From positions 310,001 to 374,000 of the forward strand of contig JAMWFC010000079.1 in the NCBI GenBank assembly GCA_027475525.1: a DNA stretch of 64,000 bases. Reading direction: 5' to 3'. The position numbers were made by a program, and so were the translations under genes. Source of the stretch: Macrolepiota albuminosa (lineage: Eukaryota; Basidiomycota; Agaricomycetes; Agaricales; Agaricaceae). How positions within the stretch are numbered: the first letter of the stretch is position 1; each line of letters opens with the position of its first letter. The notes below the pieces were generated by a model. It was not told the DNA's origin, did no database searches, and saw only the letters and a program-made list of their open reading frames with translations. Shown here one piece after another: positions 52,720-63,503 of this stretch.

Positions 52720-53646
52720 ATGGATGCACCTTGTAAGTACTCAGTAACCTACATATGTACTATTTTTAGACTGTTATATAGCTGAAGCAGATTCTCAGAA
52801 CTCTCAGGTTGGCGGTAGTGCCTACAATCTTCACCAAAATATCAAAGTAACTGCACATGCATCTCCTCAAACCCACAATGCAGCCCAGCACCAATTGAAT
52901 AATCCAGACTATGCTGATCTTTCTTCTACTTTACTCTTTGTTGATCCTTCTGCTGGAGGTCATTTTTTTGCTGCACCTGCAAGCACTGTCATCAATGATT
53001 TTGCAGACCTGGACAATGACACACTTCTCTCTCTCACAAGTAATGCTGCATATGAATATAGCAATTCACCAACCCCTTCAATTGGAACTCCTAGCTCTAA
53101 GTACATGATACCTGTCCATCAACCAACTGTGGAGATTGACACTCAAGAAAATGTGGAACATATTCTAAAGAATCCTGAAGATTGCAACACTGAAGATGAA
53201 AATAAAGAGAATAGGCCTTGTAGACCTGCAAGTCGCCACCCTGACAGCCTTCATGATGCCTTTTCTAAAGGTTTTGTTGAGATAGACTTGGTCATCAATA
53301 GATTGTCCCACCTGTCAGGCTGCACACCCCATGCAGTCCATACTGAGTACTTCCAGAAAAATGGCATTGTTACTGCTTGGACTAATTAGTGTAGATATAA
53401 GATCTACTATGCACAGAATATGGAAGCAGAGAAGAAGCACACTGGATTCAATGTATCAAGTAAGCTGATTCTTCATAATACATGATACAAGCTGACTTTG
53501 TCTATCGCAGTCAGCAAAAGCTACAGGAGCTTCAAGCTCCTTGCTGGCTGGAAGGAAATTCTGGCTCTCAATGAGGAGTACCATAGATCAAGCATGAAGT
53601 ATACTCTTTGTGAGCACTGCCGTGAATTTGATCGCATATTTGCTAG

Positions 53647-53792
53647 GTTTGTCAAAATGGTAAGTGATGTGTTTACCTTCCTTTCTCCCACATTGTAACT
53701 CTAAGTTTGTCTTCCTTTCTCCCACATTGTAACTCTAAGTTTGTCAAAATGGTAAGTGATGTGTTTACCTTCCTTTCTCCCACATTGTAACT
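53647..53792 (+). repeat. Local duplication of an exon end and its splice donor
   Basis: A 54-bp block (GTTTGTCAAAATGGTAAGTG...TTGTAACT) is present at 53647-53700 and 53739-53792 (period 92), with a third partial copy of its right part between them (period 34). Each full copy carries the ATG|GTAAGT donor of gene B exon 3. Confidence 0.7.
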
Positions 53793-54413
53793 GCCTGGCA
53801 GATTCAGAAAGCTAGAGAACGCCACTTCAATATTCTTATATGTGCTGTAGGCAACTGTGTTAATAAGGATGCTGATCTCAGGAAGGTTTACACTACTTCA
53901 GGGCTCTCTGATGTTTGTGACTGCTTTTGTATGGACTTTTGCATCTCTTACACTTTTACTAGGTCCTGAAGAATTGCCTTGGGGTTACAAATGAGGAATT
54001 TATTGCCTTTTTTAAAACAGAAGCATTGTAAGCATCATTTTTCTTTTGATTGAGAACCATTGACCCTAACATTCCTCAGTCATTATGCTGCTACTGCTGC
54101 GACAAAGGAGCTGTTGGATAAACACCACAGAGATGAGGATGGAGCTGGAGTGTTTCCAGAATTGAAGCCAAAATGCCAAGTGTCCAATTCAAATGCCAAC
54201 CAACCTGAGGCCATTCCTATTGATAATGCAAGTGAGGATCATGGCATGTAAAATCACAATCTTGGAGTCGACATAATGAGGAATCTTTGCAAAGGAGAAA
54301 TCATCAAAAAATTTAGTACGTGCTTGAACTATGCCTGATCAATTCTATTATGCTCATGTAGACATATCCTTAGGTGACATGGGACATCCTATCAATGCAA
54401 AAGCAAAAGGCAA

Positions 54414-55325
54414 TGATACGGCGCTGTACCAGCAGTCAGGAACACACTATGCACCAGAAGTCAAAATAAACATTTAATTATGGGCTGAAAACTGTAAGCC
54501 TCCTGGTAGCAGTCTCAACAAATAACCATCTCCGAAAACATCCCAACAAATACACAGAAAAGTACAGAACAACAGGCAGGGACCAGTTCAAACTATCAGC
54601 TCAACAATAGTCTAACCACTGTCATGGAGAGGAAAAGCATGGAAGCTGGCAATGGACGGAATAAGATAAAATTGGGACATTATTATTGTCATTGACAATT
54701 ATAATTACTCAATTTCATCATCAAATCAGTCAATATTTGATTTGACATAACCAGGAGGGGAAAAGGAAAGAAGTAGGTGATGCAGAGAGATGCTAAAAGA
54801 GGAAAGAAGGATCTATGAATAGAATCATGCTAAATGGAGCTCAAGCAAATGAGAAAGTAGCAATCAGAAACATCCGGAAGAATGGCGGAACAAGAAGTTG
54901 AATGGTGGAATGGGTGGCACTGAAACAGGCCTCCCAAAAGGGAAATTGGACTATCAAATATGTTCTGGAAGTTGGAGAGTTGCTGACAAAGAGTCATATG
55001 TAAATAGTGGTCTGTGCACCAGAAAAACAGTATAAATAGCCCAAGTTTAGTAGAGAATAGACAGGCAATTGATAGGCAAAGGCTCGGTGATTCCCAGGGA
55101 GTGAATTGCTTAGGCCAGAGTTTGTTAAGAAACCTCTACTTGTGGGAATATTATTATTTTCATTCAATATTATAATTTCTCAAAACCTCGGCATTCTGCA
55201 AAATTATTAAACACATTCAAAACAATAATTATCCCTTCTGTCATCAAAGTCAGTGTGAATTCAAGGTCATATTCTACACTAGCAAGCCTCAGAACTATCA
55301 AGTAATACTTTCACCAAGTACTACA
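54414..55325 (-). mobile_element. Solo LTR, family D copy 4 (inside gene B)
   Basis: In reverse orientation, plus strand TGATACGGCG...CAAGTACTACA. Flanks are GCAA (54410-54413) and GGAA (55326-55329), a 4-bp TSD with one mismatch. Removing the LTR and one flank copy leaves the Lys-rich gene B linker in frame (NAKAKG then KGKAGD). Confidence 0.8.
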
Positions 55326-56405
55326 GGAAGGGCAAGGCTGGTGACACCACAACAGGGCACTTACCATGGAGCTCTCTGCCTCAAATCACCGCTAATGAGG
55401 GACTTCAGCTCGAGTATTGGCCATGGGGTGTCAACTTCCCTGGCCAGTCCTCCTTAAACAAGCATGAGGGTATCAAGTGCCTTACAACTAGACCCACACG
55501 CCTTCTCCTTGCTGCTCTTCAGGGCAAGACCAAATATGTGCCCAGTCTCAAATCTGCTGAGGACCCTGATGGTAAGCATAATTATTCATTGTCACTGGTT
55601 GCAGTCTTGACTACTTCAGCTGTTCATGAGAACCAAGTTCCAGTCATGTTCAGTGCTCCACCTCCCTCCAAAGCTACAGAAACCTATAGGCATGTGATCT
55701 TTGCAAATGGTACCTTGAAGAAGAATAGCATCAGGTTTGGGTTGTCTTGGCAACTCTCTGCTGCAACCACCATCAAGAGGAAGAAGAACAAACTATGCAA
55801 TGTTTCCAATCCTATTCAGTTATCATCAACATCTCCTCCACCAGTTCGTGTTATGCAAAGCAAAAAGAGTTGCCCATATGTTGTATCTGATGATGATGAC
55901 AATATCCCCCTTTATTGCCAAGGTTTAACACCCATACCAGTGACTCCTTCCCCTGCTGCTAAACAAGTGCTTGCTAGCAGTAACATGTCTCCTTTGTTGC
56001 TGCCAAGATCTCCCACTGTCCCCACTGCTGCTACGATGAAATTGATGGCACAAGAGAAAGCTAACACAGCTTGCTTCCTTCAGAGTATTGCATCTGGCAT
56101 GTTATCTAAACCCAAGATAAAAGGCAGTCCTCCCTCAGCTGTTGTAATCCCTCTCAAAGAATCATTCAAGAGCCTACCTGTTCCTGGAACACCTTCTAAT
56201 ATCTCTCAATCTTCTATTTCTCCTATACCCAAGTGCTCTGGAGATGTAGCTCCCATTGCCACTTTGCCTTCTGCCAAGAGGGCCCACATGACACCTGAAC
56301 ATGGAGCTAACAAGTCCAACTCCCTGGAAACATGCAGTGATACAAGTCCTGGAGTTGATGACCATGTCAGCCCAAAATCTCCAGTCAAACAGATTTCCAA
56401 CCAAG

Positions 56406-57113
56406 TGTCAGGTTCCGCTGAGTTGGGGGCTTTCCAGGAAAGCAATGCCCTTACAATGCGGACTTGATCTACAGATACTCGGGTGTCTGGAACTCCGGGG
56501 CTAGGACTCCGGGGTTCAAGACGCAGACAGGGGTGATCCTGGGAGAGGGGACTTGATCTGGGGGTTGGGTTTCGAGTAGCTGAGGGCTGGGTAGAGGCTG
56601 AGTCGTGAACTGGGGATTCTAAGACGAGACCGGGTTAACAAATTATAAGTCGCAAAGTGCGTACCAAACTTAGAGCACGCGATTATTCAAGCATGCCAGT
56701 CAAAGCGTGTCAGTCAGTGCATACCAGTCAAGCAGAGGGCACACAACAATTCAAGTTATCCAAGTTAATATCAAGACTAGCAAATACAACGGGGAACTAC
56801 GCTATAAGTACTATGGGACCAGGTCTCAGGTTTCCGGGGTGTCTGGGATGGGTTCCAGAGGTCATTGAGTAGCGGGCATGCGCGATCAATTGGCGCAGAG
56901 AGAGCTGTGATGCATGATGCGTGATGGCCAGAAGCAAGTCGTGTGATCTGATCATTGATCTGGGCTGGTGGCAGCTGATGGTGGCCCTTGATGCGTGTGA
57001 TGGTGGTGTCAGTAGTTGTGATGGCGGGGCACGTCCTGTGGGGTTGGAGGGAGGGTCCCAGATGGTGTTCCGGGGGTGTCCCAGGATGGATCTGGAGAGG
57101 AGGGGTTGTGACA
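56406..57113 (-). mobile_element. 3' LTR of chromovirus 2 (family H copy 3)
   Basis: TGTCAGGTTCCGCTGAGTTG...GGGGTTGTGACA on the plus strand, 708 bp. It ends the readable part of gene B. A purine tract abuts its right end and orients the element leftwards. Confidence 0.8.
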
Positions 57114-57128
57114 TCACCCCCCCCTCAG
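57114..57128 (-). other. Polypurine tract of chromovirus 2
   Basis: CTGAGGGGGGGGTGA on the minus strand directly precedes the 3' LTR. The matching place in chromovirus 1 (36100-36114) reads CTGAGAGAGGGGTGA. Confidence 0.75.
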
Positions 57129-57240
57129 CGCCGAGACCCTCCGAGGCACGCGTAGCCGGTGGTTCAGACTGGGGTCCAATCATGGGATCTGGCACCTGAC
57201 CTGCCACGTATCGAAAAAAAATTTTACCATCAACTCAACT

Positions 57241-60024
57241 ATGTCGCGTACGCCAACGCATTTCCCGACGCCCCCACATACTAATGAGGTCGCGCCCCTC
57301 ATGGCCTGGAAAGCCCGGGACACGTGGTACCGAGCCTGCCTGGACCAGGAGCACGTGGCGGCGCTTGTGCAACAATGTGAGTGTTTCCCATGCCGCTCGC
57401 TTCATCATAACTGACCTTCCTTTTTCAGAACAACACAACATAACTGCCCCAGAGGCAGGTTCCAGCCGGCTCCTGGAGCCTGCTCCAGATGCAGGTCCCG
57501 GGGGTCCTTCGGGGTCAGGCCCCCAGTCGTCCCACACCCACCTTTGCGCAGATGACCGTGCATCTCCCCTGTCCCCCTCCGTGGCCTTGACTGCCCGCCC
57601 CCCAATTTCGTCGCTCTGGGATGGCAGTAGGGGCAATTATGGTAGTCCTGGATGACCGGCACGTCGTGTGGGCCGATGTATCGCAGGAGGCATTTGAGGA
57701 GGCTCTGGAGAGGCCCTGGGGGTTGCTCGCCCATAACTGGTGCGTGAGCAATGGGCCAGTAAGTGGGTTCTTACCTCGGGTCTCCTGGCTGACTTTGGTG
57801 TGGCAGTGTCTGCACTGTGCCCACTAGCTGGTGTCATGCCTGTTCGAGGCCCTGGGTCCCTCATCCCGCTGGGACACGTTGATGACGCCAACTGTGGTTG
57901 GGTGCGCTGGACGTATACGCAGTACAACACCGTCTCCAGCGCTTGGCGTGCGTAGTTGTGAGGAGTCCTGACAGGGTCCCGGTGTGCTCGAGTGGAGGTG
58001 GTAAAACGATGCGCTAGATTATAGCGCTTCAGGGGCTACCTGGCAGATGGTAAGCGTTGTAGTTTAGACAAAGATATTGAAGAAAAGATGAGTAGCGCAG
58101 CGTATTGTGCCCGTAGGTGGCACCATAAATGACGAAGACGAGATAGACGAGGCTAGCGCCCGACTTAGTGACGAAGTCAAAGGAAGCTAGTGCGATTTGA
58201 ACGCTAAGTGTAACTGTGTGCTCAAGGAGTTACGATTTGTTTCTATATACATGTAAAGTAGCTATTTTATATACTATGCGCTAACATGTTTGCCAAGATA
58301 CAAGCCCATCTGCAGCGCTACCTCCTAGTGCCTCTCCTTGTGGTTTTCTCTAACGGTGACCTGTCAATGGCAACCTTTTGCACATGGATGACGGCGACCA
58401 ACGGCGTTATGACCTACGGCGACCAGCGGCGACTCTATATTGGCTTAGAATTGCAAGAGTCTGCTTACTTTTATTATAACTCCGATTGGCCAGGCTGTTC
58501 CGGGGTATGGTCAAAAAATCCTTGACAGACGCCGTGAGCGCTAATGTCAGCGCTACACATTGTATCAGTTCCTGACAGGTCCAAATGTCAGATTTAAGTA
58601 TATCCAGTGCCGCCGTCATTGATCCTTTTAGACTTCTGATTGAAGTGCCTTGTCAAATGGCAGCGCCTGCTGCTGGCTCCTTCTGGAAGTGATCGGGGTT
58701 TAGTTAGAGTCCTCTCCCGCCATCGTATTAGCGCTATACGTTATGAGCCTCCTTTGTCCTTGAAATAGGTGAATGGAGTGTGCTGAAGGCTTGGTAGCTA
58801 GTGGTTAGGGTAAATGTCTAAATCCTGTAGTAGGTTGCCAGAGCTAGGGCTGCTCTATATTCCCAACTGGTTGCTAGAGTCCTCAGTACGTCAAGTGTCG
58901 GTTGGCCTATAATGTCTCTTGATGCGCTCAGTCCAAGTAGAAGCCTATCAACGTCCATGTGTGAGGCGTGCCACCTCAACCATGAGCGGTGTTCCGTGTT
59001 GGTGTTATGGAGGGCGTGCTGCATCGCATGGGAGCAGGGGTGGCCGCTGGGGGGGGTCACCTGGAGGATGGGGGTCGAGGAGCGGGACTGGGTGGTAGAG
59101 CCAGCGGGGGAGGCAATGGAGCCGGTGGGGGAGGTGGCCATGGCGGGTCCAGGGGGGAATCAGGGAGCGGGGGTGCCATTCGGGTGGGGGGCCAGGGCCG
59201 GCCCGTGGTCCTTATTACGTGCCGGGTGACCCGGGCTGGGGGGAGCCAGGAGAGGCACAGGGGGCGCCCTGATAAGGGGAAGCGGCGGGCGTCACCGAGC
59301 CCCTCCCCAGGGCCTTCAAAAAGGGCACGTCTGCCCTCCAAGACCCTGCCCCCGGTTTCCCCACCACGCCTTTCCCTGGTGGTGTTCTCCCCCTTGTCTG
59401 GGGGGCCCCAGGATATCGACATCGGGATCCGGGCCAGGCGGGAGCAGGAGGGCCACGAAGGGGAGGAGATGGCGGTCCCGAGGGGTCTGGAGGGGGATCA
59501 GGAGGCTATGCTCCGAGACCTGGAGGGGGCCCGGGTCGCTCAGGGGAAAGTGGAGGCCAAGTTGGAGGCCTTGAGGGCGAGGTCAGGGCAGGGAGTGGGG
59601 TTCCTGGAGGGGCTGGTGGAGGCTGTGCATTGGGACGTGGTGGTCGCCTGCATGGCTTTGCTGAGTGAGTGTTCCCCTCCCCGGACTTGGCTCCCTACTG
59701 ACACCCACAGGCTGGGCCTGGAAGCACCGTTTGCTCCTGGATGAGGCAGCCGTGGCACTCACGGCGCTGCAGGAGGGGCAGCGCCTGGAGGTGACAATTC
59801 CTGGGGTGGAGTGGGGCCTCGACTTGCTGGAGCAGGTGGTGTCGGCACACCGGCGGAGGAACGTGCCCGCCCCCGGCTCCTGGTTCAAAAGGGTCCTGGA
59901 CGAGGGTAAGTCTCTCCCGTCCTGGGAGCAGTTGGTGGAGGAGGTACTGCGAGAGCACGGTCCAGAGAGGATGGGGGAGGGGTTCCAAGGCTGGCCCGGG
60001 GAGGGAGGGAGCGAGGGCCAGTAG
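57241..60024 (+). pseudogene. Antisense accessory ORF of chromovirus 2, split by LTR E2
   Basis: It starts MSRTPTHFPTPPHTNEVAPL at 57241, 127 bases from the 3' LTR, and runs against gag-pol. After W-K-A-R-D-T-W-Y-R-A-C-L-D-Q-E-H-V there is a probable intron (from GTGAGTG near 57378 to TTTTTCAG at 57428). A Pro/Ala/Gly-rich part, a W-C-V-S-N-G-P block and S-R-W-D follow. LTR E2 is inserted there; without it the frame reads W-D-T-S-M-C-E-A-C-H-L-N-H-E-R-C. After a Gly-rich stretch with a frame change come R-P-V-V-L-I-T-C-R-V-T-R-A, a basic Ser/Pro patch (DKGKRRASPSPSPGPSKRAR) that could be a nuclear signal, and a Glu/Arg-rich coiled-coil-like region. A canonical intron (59665-59710) leads to W-A-W-K-H-R-L-L-L-D-E-A-A-V-A-L and the C-terminal end at TAG 60022-60024. 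It converges on pol with a 250-bp T-rich gap. No known domain recognised. Confidence 0.6.
57880..58950 (-). mobile_element. Solo LTR, family E copy 2 (in the antisense ORF)
   Basis: TGATGACGCC...GCCTATCA, flanked by ACGT at 57876-57879 and 58951-58954, a perfect 4-bp TSD. Orientation is opposite to E1. It contains about 340 bp that E1 lacks and has no nested insertion. Excision restores the W-D-T-S-M-C-E-A-C frame. Confidence 0.88.
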
Positions 60025-60274
60025 TTTTCTTCTTTTTTCTTTTTCTTGTCTTTGTTTGTCTGTTGATTCTTGTTCTGGTCTGGTACTGTAGAATAGTGTA
60101 AATGTAGAGAAAATGTATATACTTGATCTGCTGGAGTAAGTAAAAAAGAATAGTAATGTGGCAGGAAAGTTGGAAAGAGACCTTGCCCCGACTCTGGGGC
60201 GCTACTGTGAAAAAAAGGTACTAAAAGGGAGTAAGATCTAGAGAGGGCAGAAAATATACATGGGAGTTGAATTC
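60025..60274. other. Convergent gap between antisense ORF and pol of chromovirus 2
   Basis: T-rich (60025-60056) then A-rich sequence, fitting polyadenylation regions for both converging transcripts. No ORF of note. Confidence 0.4.
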
Positions 60275-62852
60275 CTACTGAGCCCAGAGGCGGGGGTTAT
60301 GCCCACTACTGCCATCTGTGAGTCCTGCGCCCAGGGGAGTCGTTTTCCAGGTGCCACTGCTGGAAGTCCAGAGTTTGTCGAGGGCGCCTTCAAGGTTTCG
60401 GCGTGGTTCCCAAGTGTCATCCTCCGGGCCGTATCCCTTCCACCATACAAGGAAGTGGGGTTGTCCACAGATATTCCGGGAGTCAAGGATGTCTTCAACC
60501 TTGTAGTGATACTCGTCCTCGACCTCGACCGGGGGAGGGGGTTCGGGCTGTTGTTTGGAGAAGGGATCTGGGGGGTGTCGTTCCAGGAGGTGAACGTGGA
60601 ATACCGGGTGCAGGCCTTTAAGTCCCAGGGGGAGCTCGATCTTGTAGGTGTGGGATGAGACCTTCTTTAAAATTTTGAACGGGCCGAGGCGCTTGTGATC
60701 AAGTTTTGGGGAGGGCCGGCGGGTGTGGAGGTGGCATCAATCTAACCATACCTTTGTCCCGGGGGTCCAGTCAGGGGTATCTTTCCATTTCCAGTCAGTG
60801 TGTTTTGCATAGGCCTGGTTTGCAGTGTCAATCTCTTTCCAGAGAAACTCGTGAAGGGACTAGAGATCCTGGGCGACCTCGTGGGCGGCATGCGACGGGA
60901 TGTCCCAGAGCGAGAATGTCAGTTGGGGGTGGTATCCCTTGTTGGCAAAGAAAGGTGATACCCCAGTGGCAGAGTGCGGCGTGTTGTTGTAGGTGAACTC
61001 AGCCAGGGGGAGCTCGGCGCGCCAGTCGTCCTGCAAGTAGTTGACATACAGTCAGAGGTACTGCTTGAGAGACTGATTGACCCTTTTGGTCTGACCGTCG
61101 GTTTTGGGGTGGTAGGCAGTAGAGAGGTTAGTCTTTACTTCAAGGGCCTTACACAGAGAGATCCAGAACTTGGACACGAAGAGTGGGCCACAGTCAGAGA
61201 TGATGTCGTCCAGGAGTCCATGTTTGGCGAAGATGTGCTCGAGGAATAGCTGGGCGAAGTCCAGGGCGGTGTCCATGGTGTGGCAGGATAGGAAGATGCC
61301 CTGTTTGGTTAGCCTACACACAACGACGAGAATAGCATGGAACCCTTCAGATTCTGGGAGTTCGACAATGTGGTCCAGGGATATGGAGGACCAGAGGCGT
61401 CGTCCGACTGGCAGGGGTTTCAGGAGTCCATATGGTCAGTGTCGGGGGACCTTGGCCTGGAGGCAGGGTTCGCGTGATTGAGTGTAGCGGGTCACATCCT
61501 TCCTCAACCCTGGCCAAAAGTAAGTCCGGGAGATAAGCTGGAGGGTCTTACATATTCCAGAGTGTCCCCAGAGCTTGTGGTTGTGGTGTTGGCAGAGAAC
61601 GTCGTAGCAAAGTCGGGCGTGATCCGGGATGTAGATGCGGCCGTCCTGGAGAAGGAGTTTTTTGTTGAGAGATAAGGAGAAGGCAGGGTCCTGATCATTT
61701 CCATCGGGAGTGTTGCAGGGGTTGTGGTCGGTGAAGTACTTGTCTCGGGGGGCGCAGCAGATCTGGCTCAGGGTTCCTTCGTTGTTTAAGATCAGTACGG
61801 CATTCAGATGTTCGGGAGGGATCACCACGCAATGATTGGATGCATTGTGTTCTGCCTCGAACGACTTCTTGGGGTAGATGTCCGGTCAACGGGTGAGGGC
61901 ATCGGGTTTAGCTCCAAGTCGTCCCGGGCGGTACTGGATTGTGAAGTTGTACTCCAAGAGGATCTCGGACCATTGGGCCTGCTATCAACTAAGTTGCTTG
62001 GTTGTGGTGAAGTATTGCAGGTTGTTGTGATCCGAGTAGACCTGGATCCAGTGCCGGGCTCCTTCGAGGTAGGTCCACCATTGCTTGAAAGCTTCGACGA
62101 TAGTGAGGAGCTCCTTGTCATAGATGTCGTAGTTGAGCTCAGCGTCGATCATGGACCAGGTGTAGAAGGCAACTGGCTGGGGCTCTCCGCTGTCGGATCC
62201 CATCTGCAAGAGAATCCCAGCGATGGCGTAGTCAGAGGCATCACATTCTAAGATGATCGGGAGGGTGGGATCATAGTGCCAGAGTATGGGGGTGGCTATG
62301 AAAGCCTCCTTGAGCAGATTAAAGATGCTCTGGCACTTACTGTCCCAGTTCCACGCAACGTCCTTGCGTGTGAGCCGGTTGAGGGGTTTCGTGATACCGG
62401 AGTAGTTGTCTATAAACCTTCGGTAGAAATTAGCGAAACCCAAGAAGGATTGTACTTCCTTGACATTCTGGGGTTGTGGCCAGTTGACAATGGCCTCGAC
62501 TTTGTGGGGATTCATGCAAACGTCATTTGGAGATACGATGACGCCAAGATACTCAACCTCATCCATGTGGAATGAGCACTTCTTGGGCTTGGTGTGGAGG
62601 TTGTGCTCCCAGAGGCGTTCAAGGACTTGCCGGACATGCTTCTGGTGGTCCTCCTTCGAGTCAGAGTAGATGAGGATGTCATCCAAGTAGATGATCACAA
62701 AAACATTGCTCATGTCATGGAAGATGTCGTTCATGAAATATTGGAACATGGCAGGGGAGTTAGTCATTCCGAAAGGCATCACAAGGTACTCAAACAGACC
62801 ATACTGCGTGTGGAATGCGGTTTTCCACTCATGTCCCAGGGCAATGCAGACA

Positions 62853-63006
62853 TTGTTGTAGCCAGAGCAGAGGTCAATTTTTGTGTAAACCTTGGCACTG
62901 CGGAGTCGATCGACCAGATTGCCAATGAGTTGTTGTAGCCAGAGCAGAGGTCAATTTTTGTGTAAACCTTGGCACTGCGGAGTCGATCGACCAGATTGCC
63001 AATGAG
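62853..63006. repeat. Exact 77-bp abutting duplication (probable assembly join)
   Basis: Positions 62853-62929 equal 62930-63006 exactly, and the outer bases differ. It breaks the RT frame between S-G-Y-N-N and the following residues; with one copy the frame is continuous. Chromovirus 1 has a single copy here. Confidence 0.88.
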
Positions 63007-63268
63007 CGGGAGCGGGTAGCGGTTCTTCTTGGTGATCTTATTAATTTCCCGGTAGTTGACGCAGAGTTGGAGCAAACTGTCCTTCTTCTTGGCGAATAGA
63101 ACCAGGGCTCCGGCAGCGGAGGCAGAGGGTCGGATGAATCCCTTCCCAAGCATTTTGTCGAGGTAGTCTTTGAGGGCCCGGAGTTCGACTTCCGACATGT
63201 TGTATACCTTGCCGAAAGGGGGGGCGGCTCCTTCCTCGTGGTCGATTGTATGGTCGTAGGGGCGGTGA

Positions 63269-63503
63269 TGTAACGAAGTTACAGAGATTGTGAGAGCTTA
63301 GGTTCACACTGCACAGAATCAGACCAGTCCGGTCTATTGACTATGTAGTATCAACACAAAAATAAGCTGCTTTGTAAGCAGCTGGTAAACTAAGTTATAT
63401 AGTAATGTAATTAATATTATATTATAATAAATATAATATAATAATATCTACTGTAAAGTAAGTAAAGCTATGTGGCCAACGCCACATAGCGGGCTACGCT
63501 ACA
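63269..63503. mobile_element. Short solo LTR or LTR-like insertion, family G (235 bp)
   Basis: TGTAACGAAG...CTACGCTACA, with GGTGA at 63264-63268 and 63504-63508 as a perfect 5-bp TSD in chromovirus 2 pol. Chromovirus 1 near 44961 lacks it. It carries three perfect hairpins: TGTAAC/GTTACA (63269-63283), AGCTGCTT/AAGCAGCT (63365-63383) and GCTATGTGGC/GCCACATAGC (63467-63490). The middle is AT-rich. Confidence 0.85.

Larger units (their letters stand above)
52720..56405 (+). pseudogene. Uncharacterised multi-exon gene B, split by LTR D4 and cut by chromovirus 2
   Basis: Exons fit as 52720-52732, 52782-53459, 53511-53659, 53802-53913, 53963-54027 and 54080 onwards, with GT-AG introns of about 50 nt (one enlarged by a local duplication). 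The protein starts MDAPSEADSQNSQVGG and has an acidic Asn/Asp-rich stretch. A conserved-looking core follows: Y-x-I-Y-Y-A-Q-N-M-E-A-E-K, K-L-L-A-G-W-K-E-I, F-N-I-L-I-C-A-V-G-N, V-Y-T-T-S-G-L-S-D-V, F-F-K-T-E-A. Next are a Lys-rich linker interrupted by D4 and a motif L-E-Y-W-P-W-G-V-N-F-P-G at about 55411-55446. The tail is Ser/Pro-rich up to the LTR at 56406. In-frame stops occur at 53387 (TAG) and about 54249 (TAA). I recall this architecture (a W-P-E-G-V-x-F-P motif after a helical core) from many uncharacterised agaricomycete proteins near transposons; the function is unknown. It is analogous to gene A in layout. Confidence 0.5.

Noticed and set aside
60260..60658. 132-codon plus-strand ORF
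   Set aside because: It is antisense to the chromodomain-containing C-terminus of chromovirus 2 Pol.
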